The notes beneath the pieces are model-generated. The model saw only the letters and a program-made list of their open reading frames with translations, was not told where the DNA came from and searched no databases. Source: an uncultured Flavobacterium sp. (GTDB taxonomy: Bacteria; Bacteroidota; Bacteroidia; Flavobacteriales; Flavobacteriaceae). From it: a stretch of 64,000 bases of DNA. Shown piece by piece: positions 25,923 to 34,132 of the stretch. The stretch is from NCBI RefSeq assembly GCF_963422545.1, contig NZ_OY730248.1, positions 1 to 64,000 on the forward strand. The letters run 5' to 3'. Positions within the stretch are counted from its first letter, which is position 1, and the number at the start of each line of letters is the position of its first letter. Made by a program: the position numbers and the translations under genes.

Positions 25923-26378
25923 ATGTTAAAAACAGTCAATATACTTAATAAAAGAGCTCGATTTGATTATGAGATAATCGACACTTATACTGCCGGAATT
26001 GTTTTATCCGGAACCGAAATCAAATCAATACGCTTAGGAAAAGCTAATATTACCGAAAGTTTTTGTGAATTTAACAATCTTGAACTTTTTGCTATTAATA
26101 CTTATATAGAAGAATATTCTTTTGGAAATCAATTTAATCATAAATCAAGAAGCGAGAGAAAATTACTTTTAAACAAAAAAGAATTAAAAACCCTTCATAA
26201 AAACGTTCAGGCAAAAGGACTTACAATTGTTCCTTTAAAATTGTTTACGAATGAAAAAGGATTAGCAAAATTGCAAATAGGTCTTTGTAAAGGAAAGAAG
26301 AATTACGACAAACGTGAATCTCTTAAAGAACAAGACACCAAGCGAGACTTAGACCGAATAAAAAAAGCTTATAACTAA
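25923..26378 (+). CDS. smpB: SsrA-binding protein SmpB
   Basis: SmpB binds tmRNA and places it on stalled ribosomes for trans-translation. The 151-aa protein has the N-terminal NKRARFDYEIIDTYTAGIVL, SGTEIKSIRLGKANI and the basic C-terminal tail KKNYDKRESLKEQDTKRDL that enters the mRNA channel. I start at ATG 25923 (MLKTVNILNKRARF); an alternative TTG at 25905 overlaps the promoter. The gene stands alone. The tmRNA gene is not in the window. Confidence 0.96.
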   Translation: MLKTVNILNKRARFDYEIIDTYTAGIVLSGTEIKSIRLGKANITESFCEFNNLELFAINTYIEEYSFGNQFNHKSRSERKLLLNKKELKTLHKNVQAKGLTIVPLKLFTNEKGLAKLQIGLCKGKKNYDKRESLKEQDTKRDLDRIKKAYN

Positions 26379-26456
26379 AAGCTATTTTTTGCAAGAACTA
26401 GTATTCTTCATTATTTTATACGTATTTTTACTACAATAATTCTAAAAAAATGTAAT

Positions 26457-27098
26457 ATGAAGAAGTACTTGTTTTTATTAATCACTGTTTTTGCACTTTC
26501 AAGTTGCGGCAGCAATACGTCTATCGTCGATAGTTGGAGAGACCCTAAAATTACTGTTGCTCAGGAGCATTTTAAAAAAGTTTTGGTTGTTGCATTGGTA
26601 AAAGATGAAGCTTCAAGAAGAGTAACTGAAAACAGAATTGCTGCCGGTAATGAGATTTTCAAAACTTCTTACCAATATTTAAACGAAACTATTGCGCAAC
26701 TTACTAAGGAACAAAAATTAAAAATTTTACAAGATGAAAATTTTGATGGCGTAATTACAATGCGACTAGTAAGCACAGATAAAGAAACCAATTATGTTCC
26801 AGGAACTTATACCGGAATGTATTATGGTGGATTTGATGGAATGTACACCGGAATGTATGGTTATGGTTTTGGAAATTGGTACGGAATGTACTCTCCTAAC
26901 TTCTACGATCCAGGATATTATCAGGAAACCACTTCTTATATGGTTGAAACGAATGTTTTTTCATTGAAAGAAAACAAATTAATCTGGACAGGAACCACAA
27001 AATCAGATTACGTTACTGACTTAGGTCAAACAGTTGACGCAATAATGCAAACAGTAGTAAAAGAAATGAGAAAAGACGGTTCACTTCCTTCAAAATAA
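26457..27098 (+). CDS. Lipoprotein with a Tyr/Gly/Met-rich segment
   Basis: The 213-aa protein has a signal with lipobox ALSSC-GSN. The first part (SIVDSWRDPKITVAQEHFKKVLVVALVKDEASRR) and the later WTGTTKSDYVTDLGQTVDAI resemble DUF4136-like or LPS-assembly-like small lipoproteins. Residues about 120-165 repeat G-x-Y-x-G-M-Y (TGMYYGGFDGMYTGMYGYG), an odd aromatic loop. It is a single gene with a terminator behind it. The function is unknown. Confidence 0.75.
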   Translation: MKKYLFLLITVFALSSCGSNTSIVDSWRDPKITVAQEHFKKVLVVALVKDEASRRVTENRIAAGNEIFKTSYQYLNETIAQLTKEQKLKILQDENFDGVITMRLVSTDKETNYVPGTYTGMYYGGFDGMYTGMYGYGFGNWYGMYSPNFYDPGYYQETTSYMVETNVFSLKENKLIWTGTTKSDYVTDLGQTVDAIMQTVVKEMRKDGSLPSK

Positions 27099-27103
27099 AA
27101 TAA

Positions 27104-27136
27104 ATAAAAAAGCAATAGCAATTATTGCTTTTTTTA
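27104..27136 (+). terminator. Terminator of the lipoprotein gene
   Basis: The hairpin aaaaaagcaat / attgctttttt with a T run follows the stop directly. Confidence 0.75.
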
Positions 27137-27152
27137 TCTCAAAAATTATGAC

Positions 27153-27160
27153 TAAATTTG
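27153..27160 (+). promoter_or_regulatory. -7 box for the Fic gene
   Basis: TAAATTTG lies 25 nt before the ATG at 27186. No good TTTG was seen at -33. A small inverted repeat aaattt/aaattt follows. Confidence 0.45.
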
Positions 27161-27185
27161 TCAAGACAATTTAAAATTTAGCAAA

Positions 27186-28235
27186 ATGAAATCGCTTCTT
27201 AAAAATGCAAGAGAACAAAAGGGTCTAAAAACCCGTGAAGTAGCACAATTACTTGGTATTGATCAGGCTTTGATAAGCAAATTTGAAAGTGGTTCACGCA
27301 AACCAACTAAAGATCAAATTGTAAAGTTATCACAACTTTTAGAGATTGATTATGAAACTCTAATGGTTGCATGGCTAAAAGAAAAAATTCTATATGAAAT
27401 TGGCGATGATGAATTTGCATTAAAAGCACTGGAAGTTGCTGAGCAGGAAATCAAATATAATAAAACAGTTTCAAAATTAAAATTATCAACCACTTTAGAA
27501 AAAATCCTAAACGAAATTGATATTCTTAAAGAAAAACTGGACACTTATAGACAATTTGATAGTTATAAAATCAGTCAGGCTCTTGAGCTCGAATATACTT
27601 TTGAGAGTAATAGAATTGAAGGAAACACAATGACACTTCGTGAGACTGATTTAGTTATAAATGAAGGTTTGACCATTTCAGGAAAAAGTATGCGCGAGCA
27701 TCTTGAAACTATTAATCATCAGGAAGCAATAGGTTTCATCAAAGATCTGATGCAAAAAAACAATAGCTTAAATGAACGTGATCTTTTATCAATCCATAAT
27801 TTAATTTTACGTGGTATAATTCCTGAAGATGCGGGTCGCTATCGAAAAGTACAAGTCATGATTAAGGGAAGTAGTTATATGCCCCCACAACCTTTGATGG
27901 TTCCTCAGGAAATGGAAGAATATTTTATTTGGTATGAAATCAATAAAAATAAATTACATCCTGTTATTCTGGCTGCTGAAATGCATGAAAGATTAGTTAC
28001 AATTCATCCTTTTATTGACGGAAACGGTAGAACTTCCCGATTAATCATGAATTTAATTTTAATGCAAAAAGGCTATTTAATAGCTAATATAAAAGGAGAT
28101 TATGAAAACAGGATGCAATACTATCAAACATTAGAAATAGCACAAACGAAAAAAGATAAAGAAGATTTTTTGCTTTTCATCGCTCAAATCGAGAAGGAAA
28201 GCTTAGAAAGATATATTGGAATTCTTACGCAATAA
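27186..28235 (+). CDS. Fic-domain AMP-transferase fused to an XRE-type HTH
   Basis: The 349-aa protein has an N-terminal helix-turn-helix (1-60: LKTREVAQLLGIDQALISKF), a linker helix, then a Fic domain with the active motif HPFIDGNGRTSR (274-285: His274, Asp278, Arg282). The inhibitory motif SNRIEGN (141-147) precedes the domain, so it is an auto-inhibited class II type. Fic enzymes transfer AMP to Ser/Thr/Tyr of target proteins. The fused DNA-binding domain suggests self-regulated transcription or a DNA-bound target. There is no separate antitoxin nearby. Confidence 0.9.
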   Translation: MKSLLKNAREQKGLKTREVAQLLGIDQALISKFESGSRKPTKDQIVKLSQLLEIDYETLMVAWLKEKILYEIGDDEFALKALEVAEQEIKYNKTVSKLKLSTTLEKILNEIDILKEKLDTYRQFDSYKISQALELEYTFESNRIEGNTMTLRETDLVINEGLTISGKSMREHLETINHQEAIGFIKDLMQKNNSLNERDLLSIHNLILRGIIPEDAGRYRKVQVMIKGSSYMPPQPLMVPQEMEEYFIWYEINKNKLHPVILAAEMHERLVTIHPFIDGNGRTSRLIMNLILMQKGYLIANIKGDYENRMQYYQTLEIAQTKKDKEDFLLFIAQIEKESLERYIGILTQ

Positions 28236-28262
28236 AAAAGCCCAACTAAATTGGGCTTTTCT
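28233..28262. terminator. Bidirectional terminator between fic and pcm
   Basis: The stem aaaaagccca / tgggcttttt lies between the convergent fic and pcm stops and can serve both. Confidence 0.75.
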
Positions 28263-28263
28263 C

Positions 28264-28905
28264 TTAATTTTTATCTTCTAATAAAGGAACAAATCTAAAC
28301 TCTCCAAACTCATGTTTTTCAAATTGAGTTTCATTTTTTCGAATCAGCAAAGTCATAATCTGAACATCTTCGCCTAACGGAATTACCAATCTCCCTCCTA
28401 TTTTTAACTGAGCCATTAATGGCTGCGGAATAAACGGAGCACCTGCCGTTACAATAATACTATCAAACGGTGCATAACTTGGCAAACCTTTGTAACCATC
28501 TCCAAAAGACAAATGTTTGGGGCGTATATTTAACTTAGGAAACAAATTAGAAGTTGTTTTAAACAACTCATTCTGTCTTTCAATACTATAAACTTTAGCT
28601 CCCAACATACATAAAACTGCAGTCTGATAACCAGATCCTGTACCAATTTCAAGAATTTTATGCTCTTTTTTAACTTCTAATAGTTGCGATTGAAAAGCAA
28701 CCGTGTAAGGTTGCGAAATAGTCTGCCCTGCTCCTATAGGAAAAGCCTTATCTTGATAAGCGTAATCTTCAAAACTTGAATTTAAAAAAAGGTGTCTTGG
28801 GATTTTTTTTATCGCATCCAAGACCGCTCTGTCAGTAATTCCTTTTTGTTCTAAAGTGCTTACTAATTGATTACGAAGTCCTTGATGTTTGGCAGTATCT
28901 TTCAA
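28264..28905 (-). CDS. pcm: Protein-L-isoaspartate O-methyltransferase
   Basis: Pcm repairs isoaspartyl damage in proteins using S-adenosylmethionine. The 213-aa protein shows AFPIGAGQTISQPYTVAFQ (substrate loop), ILEIGTGSGYQTAVL (SAM site) and DSIIVTAGAPFIPQPL. The gene has one of the best promoters in the window. It is transcribed alone. Confidence 0.95.
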   Translation of the reverse strand: MKDTAKHQGLRNQLVSTLEQKGITDRAVLDAIKKIPRHLFLNSSFEDYAYQDKAFPIGAGQTISQPYTVAFQSQLLEVKKEHKILEIGTGSGYQTAVLCMLGAKVYSIERQNELFKTTSNLFPKLNIRPKHLSFGDGYKGLPSYAPFDSIIVTAGAPFIPQPLMAQLKIGGRLVIPLGEDVQIMTLLIRKNETQFEKHEFGEFRFVPLLEDKN

Positions 28906-28926
28906 AATAGGTAGGTTTTATTTTTG

Positions 28927-28956
28927 CAAAAATAAGAAACAAAACAGTAAATCAAA
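28927..28956 (-). promoter_or_regulatory. Promoter of pcm
   Basis: On the minus strand TTTG (28953-28956) is followed after 18 nt by TATTTTTG (28927-28934), both exact matches. The leader is about 15 nt. Confidence 0.7.
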
Positions 28957-29001
28957 TATTGATTTTTAATTATTAAATCGCTAAATCTTTATTGTATTCA
29001 C

Positions 29002-29032
29002 TTTTACTTTCGACAAATAAATTATATTTTTG
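29002..29032 (+). promoter_or_regulatory. Promoter of the Gfo/Idh gene
   Basis: TTTT (29002-29005) and TATTTTTG (29025-29032) are spaced by 19 nt. The ATG at 29049 follows after a leader of about 10 nt. Confidence 0.55.
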
Positions 29033-29048
29033 TTTAAAATACATTCTC

Positions 29049-30014
29049 ATGTTAAAAGTAGGAGTTTTAGGTGCTGGTCATCTTGGTAAAATACATTTAC
29101 GCTTATTACAACAATCTGACAAATACGAATTAGTTGGATTTTACGACGAAAATCAAGAAAATGCCGAAAGAATTTCAAAAGAATTCGGTTATAAAAACTT
29201 CAGTACAATTGCAAAATTAATCCACGCCGTGGATGTTATCGATATTGTAACACCAACACTTTCGCACTATAAATGTGCTAAAGTAGCCATCAAATCAGGA
29301 AAACATATCTTTATTGAAAAACCAATTGCCAATACTGTTGAGGAAGCTGAAGAAATTATTGCTTTGGCAAAAGAACACAACGTAAAAGGGCAAGTTGGTC
29401 ATGTTGAGCGCTTTAATCCAGCGTTTATTGCTACAAAAAACATGATCGAAAATCCAATGTTTATAGAAACGCATCGTTTGGCAGAGTTCAATCCGCGTGG
29501 TACAGATGTTCCTGTGGTACTGGATTTAATGATTCACGATATTGATGCTATTTTAAGTGTTGTAAACTCAAAAGTAAAAAGTATCAACGCAAGTGGAGTT
29601 TCTGTAATTAGTGACACTCCGGATATTGCCAATGCAAGAATCGAATTTGAAAACGGTTGTGTTGCCAATTTAACTGCAAGCAGAATTTCGATGAAAAACA
29701 TGCGTAAAACACGATTTTTTCAAAGAGATGCTTACATTTCAGTTGATTTTCTAGAGAAAAGATGTGAAGTCGTTCGTATGAAAGATGCTCCTGAAGTTCC
29801 AGGTGATTTTGATATGATTCTGCAAAATGCCGAAGGCGTAAAAAAACAAATCTATTTCACCAATCCGGATGTAGAGCAAAACAATGCAATTTTAGACGAA
29901 TTAGAGTCATTTGCAAATGCAATAAATACTAACACTACACCAGTTGTAACTCTTGAACAAGCAACAGATGCACTAAGAGTAGCGTATCAGATTATTGATT
30001 GTTTCGATAAATAA
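29049..30014 (+). CDS. Gfo/Idh/MocA family NAD(P)-dependent oxidoreductase
   Basis: The 321-aa protein starts at ATG 29049 with the Rossmann motif LKVGVLGAGHLGKIHL and has the family EKP motif in HIFIEKPIANTVEEA (catalytic Lys). The C-terminal substrate domain has HDIDAILSVVNS. In Bacteroidota, close relatives sit near 3-hydroxybutyryl-CoA dehydrogenase, as here. The sugar or cyclitol substrate is not deducible. The earlier in-frame start at 28992 is rejected because it would include the promoter. Confidence 0.9.
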   Translation: MLKVGVLGAGHLGKIHLRLLQQSDKYELVGFYDENQENAERISKEFGYKNFSTIAKLIHAVDVIDIVTPTLSHYKCAKVAIKSGKHIFIEKPIANTVEEAEEIIALAKEHNVKGQVGHVERFNPAFIATKNMIENPMFIETHRLAEFNPRGTDVPVVLDLMIHDIDAILSVVNSKVKSINASGVSVISDTPDIANARIEFENGCVANLTASRISMKNMRKTRFFQRDAYISVDFLEKRCEVVRMKDAPEVPGDFDMILQNAEGVKKQIYFTNPDVEQNNAILDELESFANAINTNTTPVVTLEQATDALRVAYQIIDCFDK

Positions 30015-30037
30015 ATGAAAATTCTTAAAAATAAAAT

Positions 30038-30077
30038 TAGCCACGAATGCACAACATAATTAGTGAATTCGTGGCTA
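30038..30077. repeat. agccacgaat palindrome after the Gfo/Idh gene
   Basis: tagccacgaat (30038-30048) pairs with attcgtggcta (30067-30077). It is another member of the gccacgaatt family and may end transcription. Confidence 0.65.
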
Positions 30078-30105
30078 AAATCATAAATATAATATCAAAA
30101 AATAA

Positions 30106-30999
30106 ATGAAAACTATAGCTGTAATTGGTGCAGGAACAATGGGTAACGGAATTGCTCATACATTTGCACAAAGTGGTTTTACTGTAAAACTAATTGATGT
30201 TTCTGAGAAATCATTAGATAAAGGAATGGCAACTATTGCCGCTAACTTAGACAGAATGTTGTCTAAAGGAACAATAACTCAGGAAGAAGTTGCAAAAACG
30301 ATCACCAATATTATTACCTATACTGATATTAAAGACGGTGTTGTTGGTGTAGATTTAGTAGTTGAAGCTGCTACTGAAAATGTAGAGTTAAAACTTAACA
30401 TTTTCAAGCAATTAAACGAAGCTTGCTCTCACAATACTATTCTAGCAACCAATACTTCATCGATCTCCATTACACAAATTGGAGCTGTTGTAGCACATCC
30501 GGAACGTGTTATTGGAATGCATTTTATGAATCCGGTGCCAATTATGAAATTGGTCGAAATCATTCGCGGATACAATACCAGCGACGAAGTGACTAAAATC
30601 ATCATGGATTTATCTGAAAAATTAGGTAAAACTCCAGTTGAAGTAAATGATTATCCGGGTTTTGTGGCAAATAGAATTTTAATGCCGATGCTAAACGAAG
30701 CAATCGAAACGTTATATAATAAAGTAGCCGGTGTTTACGAAATTGACACTGTAATGAAATTAGGAATGGGACATCCAATGGGACCACTTCAATTAGCCGA
30801 TTTTATTGGTCTTGACGTTTGTCTTGCTATTCTGAATGTCATGTACGAAGGTTTCAAAAATCCTAAATATGCTCCTTGTCCACTATTAGTGAATATGGTA
30901 AGAGCCGGAAAATTAGGTGTAAAATCTGGTGAAGGTTTTTATGATTATAGTGAAAGTAAAAAAGCAGAGAAAATCTCTAAGCAGTTTATTCTTTCATAA
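30106..30999 (+). CDS. hbd: 3-hydroxybutyryl-CoA dehydrogenase
   Basis: This 297-aa enzyme interconverts 3-hydroxybutyryl-CoA and acetoacetyl-CoA with NAD(P). It has the dinucleotide motif AVIGAGTMGNGIAHTFAQ, catalytic His-Asn in GMHFMNPVPIMKLVEII, and NDYPGFVANRILMPMLNEA. The C-terminal GMGHPMGPLQLADFIGLDVC is typical. It is a single-domain enzyme and not the fused FadB type. It is followed after 12 bp by the YggS-type gene. Confidence 0.93.
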   Translation: MKTIAVIGAGTMGNGIAHTFAQSGFTVKLIDVSEKSLDKGMATIAANLDRMLSKGTITQEEVAKTITNIITYTDIKDGVVGVDLVVEAATENVELKLNIFKQLNEACSHNTILATNTSSISITQIGAVVAHPERVIGMHFMNPVPIMKLVEIIRGYNTSDEVTKIIMDLSEKLGKTPVEVNDYPGFVANRILMPMLNEAIETLYNKVAGVYEIDTVMKLGMGHPMGPLQLADFIGLDVCLAILNVMYEGFKNPKYAPCPLLVNMVRAGKLGVKSGEGFYDYSESKKAEKISKQFILS

Positions 31000-31011
31000 A
31001 AAAGAAATACG

Positions 31012-31683
31012 ATGTCAATACAATCGAATTTAAACAAAATCAAAACAAGTTTACCTAAACACGTAACATTAGTTGCAGTTTCTAAAACAAAACCTGTTTC
31101 AGATTTGATGGAAGCATACGATGCCGGTCAACGCATTTTTGGTGAGAATAAAATCCAGGAAATGGTTGACAAGTACGAACAAATGCCAAAAGACATTCAA
31201 TGGCACATGATAGGTCATGTACAATCGAATAAAGTCAAATTTATGGCGCCGTTTGTAAGTTTGATTCATGGAGTTGACAGCTTAAAATTATTACAGGAAA
31301 TCAACAAACAAGCTTTAAAAAACAATAGAATTATAGATTGTTTGCTTCAAATACATATTGCCGAAGAAGAAACGAAATTTGGTTTGGATGAAAACGAATT
31401 AAATGAACTTATTTCTTCATCTGATTTTAAAGAAATGAAAAACATTCGTATCTTAGGATTAATGGGAATGGCAACATATACAGAAAACCAAAGCCAGATT
31501 AAGAAAGAATTTATACATTTAAAATTGATTTTCGATTCATTAAAAAATATTGACGGATATAGTAAAGACACACTACAGTGGGTCTCTACAATTTCAATGG
31601 GAATGTCCGGAGATTATCAACTTGCTATAGAATTTGGCAGCACAATGGTTCGCATTGGAAGCAGCATTTTTGGAGGAAGATAA
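31012..31683 (+). CDS. YggS/PROSC-type PLP-binding protein
   Basis: This 223-aa protein keeps pyridoxal phosphate in balance and has no known reaction. The PLP lysine lies in VTLVAVSKTKPVSDL; FGENKIQEM, WHMIGHVQSNKVK and STISMGMSGDYQLAIEFGSTMVRIG are conserved blocks. It is probably cotranscribed with hbd (12-bp gap). Confidence 0.94.
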   Translation: MSIQSNLNKIKTSLPKHVTLVAVSKTKPVSDLMEAYDAGQRIFGENKIQEMVDKYEQMPKDIQWHMIGHVQSNKVKFMAPFVSLIHGVDSLKLLQEINKQALKNNRIIDCLLQIHIAEEETKFGLDENELNELISSSDFKEMKNIRILGLMGMATYTENQSQIKKEFIHLKLIFDSLKNIDGYSKDTLQWVSTISMGMSGDYQLAIEFGSTMVRIGSSIFGGR

Positions 31684-31747
31684 AATTTATTAACTATATG
31701 AAGACGCACTGTTGTGCGACTCTAAAAACTGAGACCGAATACTAAAT

Positions 31748-33109
31748 TTGTACGCAATACTAGACATAGAAACCACTGGAGGACAGTTTAATGAAGAAGG
31801 AATTACCGAAATCGCCATCTATAAATTTGATGGACATGAAGTAGTCGATCAATTCATAAGCCTTGTCAATCCCGAAATTCCGATTCAGCCTTTCGTCGTA
31901 AAGCTAACCGGAATCAATAATGCTATGTTACGATCGGCACCAAAGTTTTTTGAAGTTGCCAAACGAATTATCGAAATCACTTCAGATTGTATCATCGTTG
32001 CACATAACGCTTCGTTTGATTATCGAATTCTACGTACTGAATTCAGACGTTTAGGTTATGACTTTGAAGCCCGAACACTCTGTACTGTTGAACTTGCTAA
32101 AAAATTAATTCCAGAACAACCATCATACAGTTTAGGGAAACTAGTGCGTGCGCTCGGAATTCCAATGGCAGACAGACATCGTGCCAGCGGAGATGCAATG
32201 GCAACCACCAAGTTATTCAAAATGCTTCTTGAAAAAGACCTCGAAAAAACAATCGTAAAAGATTTTATAAAACTCGAAGTCGAAAAAGGAATTGCTCCAA
32301 AATTACTGGATCTTGTAGCGCAAATGCCTGCAAAAACAGGTATTTATTACATTTACAACGAAGGAGGGACTCTGATTTATATTGGAAAAAGCCAAAATAT
32401 AAAAAAGAGAATCAATCAGCATTTTACCGGAATCACAACAAAAAGTAAAAAAATTCAAGCTGAAGTTTTCACCATAACTTATGACGAAACCGGAAGCGAA
32501 TTAATTGCACTTTTGAAAGAAAGTGAAGAGATAAAAATACATCGTCCGAGATACAACCGTTCTCAGAAAAAATCATTTTTCCCATTTGCACTTTACTCAG
32601 AAAAAGATTCTAATGGTTATTTAAATTTAAAACTTGAAAAAGCTGACGGACGTAAAAAAGAAATTACATCATACGCTTCTTTACAGGAAGGTAAAAACGC
32701 GCTTTTTAAATTTACTGCAAAATATCATTTGTGTCAAAAGCTAACCGGATTATACCAAACCAAAAAAGAGTGTTTTCAATATAAAATAAAAGAATGTGAT
32801 GGCGCTTGCATAGGTGAAGTTAGCCAAGAAGAATACAATACTCGAGTTCAGCAATTTATATCCGAAAACAGCTTTGAAAACAAAAGCATGATTTTACTCG
32901 ACAGGGGCCGAAATGTTAATGAAAGAAGTGCTATATTAATTGAAAACGGAATTTATAAAGGTTATGCTTATTATGATCTCAATTATCAAATTACCAATAT
33001 TGAAATTCTAAAAAACATTCTAATCCCGATGCAGCACAATCGAGATGTCAAGAATATTATTCAAAGTCATATCCGAAAAAGCAAATCGCTTAAAATACTC
33101 CGTTTTTAA
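31748..33109 (+). CDS. DEDDh exonuclease fused to a GIY-YIG nuclease (epsilon/Cho-like)
   Basis: The 453-aa protein joins two nucleases. Residues 1-165 are a DnaQ-type 3'-5' exonuclease (LDIETTGG with Asp6 and Glu8, AHNASFDYRIL, HRASGDAMAT). Residues about 195-280 are a UvrC/Cho-like GIY-YIG domain (GIY 198-200, YIG 211-213, Arg221, then GSELIALLKESEEIK with the metal Glu). The C-terminal 170 aa include CxxKxxxCDGAC-like QYKIKECDGACIG. The start is TTG 31748; a TAAATTTG box at 31743-31750 overlaps it. A role in DNA repair is inferred. Confidence 0.88.
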   Translation: MYAILDIETTGGQFNEEGITEIAIYKFDGHEVVDQFISLVNPEIPIQPFVVKLTGINNAMLRSAPKFFEVAKRIIEITSDCIIVAHNASFDYRILRTEFRRLGYDFEARTLCTVELAKKLIPEQPSYSLGKLVRALGIPMADRHRASGDAMATTKLFKMLLEKDLEKTIVKDFIKLEVEKGIAPKLLDLVAQMPAKTGIYYIYNEGGTLIYIGKSQNIKKRINQHFTGITTKSKKIQAEVFTITYDETGSELIALLKESEEIKIHRPRYNRSQKKSFFPFALYSEKDSNGYLNLKLEKADGRKKEITSYASLQEGKNALFKFTAKYHLCQKLTGLYQTKKECFQYKIKECDGACIGEVSQEEYNTRVQQFISENSFENKSMILLDRGRNVNERSAILIENGIYKGYAYYDLNYQITNIEILKNILIPMQHNRDVKNIIQSHIRKSKSLKILRF

Positions 33110-33134
33110 CAATTAAAAACTTTCATTATCTTTG
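33103..33134 (+). promoter_or_regulatory. Promoter of the ion channel gene
   Basis: TTTTT (33103-33107) and TATCTTTG (33127-33134) are spaced by 19 nt. The ATG at 33140 begins 5 nt after the -7 box, so the mRNA is probably leaderless. Confidence 0.55.
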
Positions 33135-33139
33135 AAGAG

Positions 33140-33979
33140 ATGAAAAAAATAAAATCAAAATACGATATTTTCAGGCAAAAAACCCAAATTATTATCTATG
33201 GCAGTAATACCTTTTCAGGACGTCTGTTCGATTTGGTACTTTTGGGGCTAATTTTACTGAGTGTCCTTTTGGTCATGATGGATACCGTAGAAGGAATCAA
33301 CCAAAAATACCATTCACAACTTCTTATTTGCGAATGGATTATCACTGTTTTCTTTACCATAGAATTTATTTTACGTGTTATTTCGATACAAAAACCCCTA
33401 AAATATGTTTTTAGTTTTTACGGAATAATTGATTTAATGGCAATATTGCCAATGTTTTTATCGATTTTTTTTCCGCCCACAAATGTTTTAACCATCGTAA
33501 GAGTCTTACGATTCTTCCGATTGTTCAAAATCTTGCATATTCCGCAAATTTCACATCAATCCAAGCAACTTCGGGAAGCTATGGAAGCCAGCAAAGAAAA
33601 GATTTTAGTATTCATCTACTTTGTCGTTATTAGTGCAATAATTATTGGCTCACTAATGTACGTAGTCGAAGGCAAAGAAAGTGGCTTTACCAGCATTCCT
33701 ATGGGTATTTATTGGTCAATTGTTACCCTAACCACAGTTGGTTATGGAGATATTTCGCCAGCGACACCTTTAGGGCAATTTTTAGCTTCATTAGTTATGA
33801 TTATGGGTTACGGAATCATTGCCGTTCCTACAGGGATTGTAACTGCCGAATTTGCTAAAAGCAGTCTCAAAAATAATGCAGTCAGCAGTAAGAAAATATG
33901 TGAACAATGCAATTCGCAATTACATTTTGACAGTGCTAAATATTGTCACGAATGCGGAACCGAATTGCCAAATAATTAA
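33140..33979 (+). CDS. Voltage-gated-type potassium channel with C-terminal zinc ribbon
   Basis: The 279-aa protein has six membrane helices: S1-S3 up to about 110, an S4-like helix IVRVLRFFRLFKIL with arginines at 121, 124 and 127, a pore with TLTTVGYGDISP (selectivity TVGYGD, 199-204) and S6 up to about 237. A short cytoplasmic tail ends in a zinc ribbon, C254-x2-C257-x11-C269-x2-C272. Potassium selectivity follows from TVGYGD. The ribbon on a channel is unusual and may serve tetramer assembly or metal/redox sensing; that is inference. Confidence 0.88.
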   Translation: MKKIKSKYDIFRQKTQIIIYGSNTFSGRLFDLVLLGLILLSVLLVMMDTVEGINQKYHSQLLICEWIITVFFTIEFILRVISIQKPLKYVFSFYGIIDLMAILPMFLSIFFPPTNVLTIVRVLRFFRLFKILHIPQISHQSKQLREAMEASKEKILVFIYFVVISAIIIGSLMYVVEGKESGFTSIPMGIYWSIVTLTTVGYGDISPATPLGQFLASLVMIMGYGIIAVPTGIVTAEFAKSSLKNNAVSSKKICEQCNSQLHFDSAKYCHECGTELPNN

Positions 33980-33983
33980 TTTA

Positions 33984-34126
33984 AGGAGCTATTTCCAGCT
34001 GTACATTCCAACTCCTCCTTATCTTTGTTGTTTTTTTAAGGCATAAAAGGAGCTTCTAAAGTCGCTCTTTTATCTCAAAAAAAACTAACAAATATAAGTC
34101 CGGGGTTTCCATTCCCATCTGGGCTA
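33984..34126 (-). repeat. Dispersed hairpin element, diverged reverse copy
   Basis: It starts ggagctatttccagctg and ends tccggggtttcc...tctgggcta, which mirrors copies 1-3 on the other strand. An inner inverted repeat aaaggagc...gctcttttat (about 34046-34073) replaces the usual stem. It fills most of the gap before miaA. Confidence 0.55.
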
Positions 34127-34132
34127 AAAAAT

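Noticed and set aside
31684..31747. tRNA-like or leader structure before the exonuclease gene
   Set aside because: acgcact-gttg-tgcg gives only a short stem and no tRNA cloverleaf features are present.
31743..31750. TAAATTTG as promoter of the exonuclease/GIY-YIG gene
   Set aside because: It overlaps the TTG start codon, so a start of transcription there would begin inside the gene; it is probably part of the coding start or chance.
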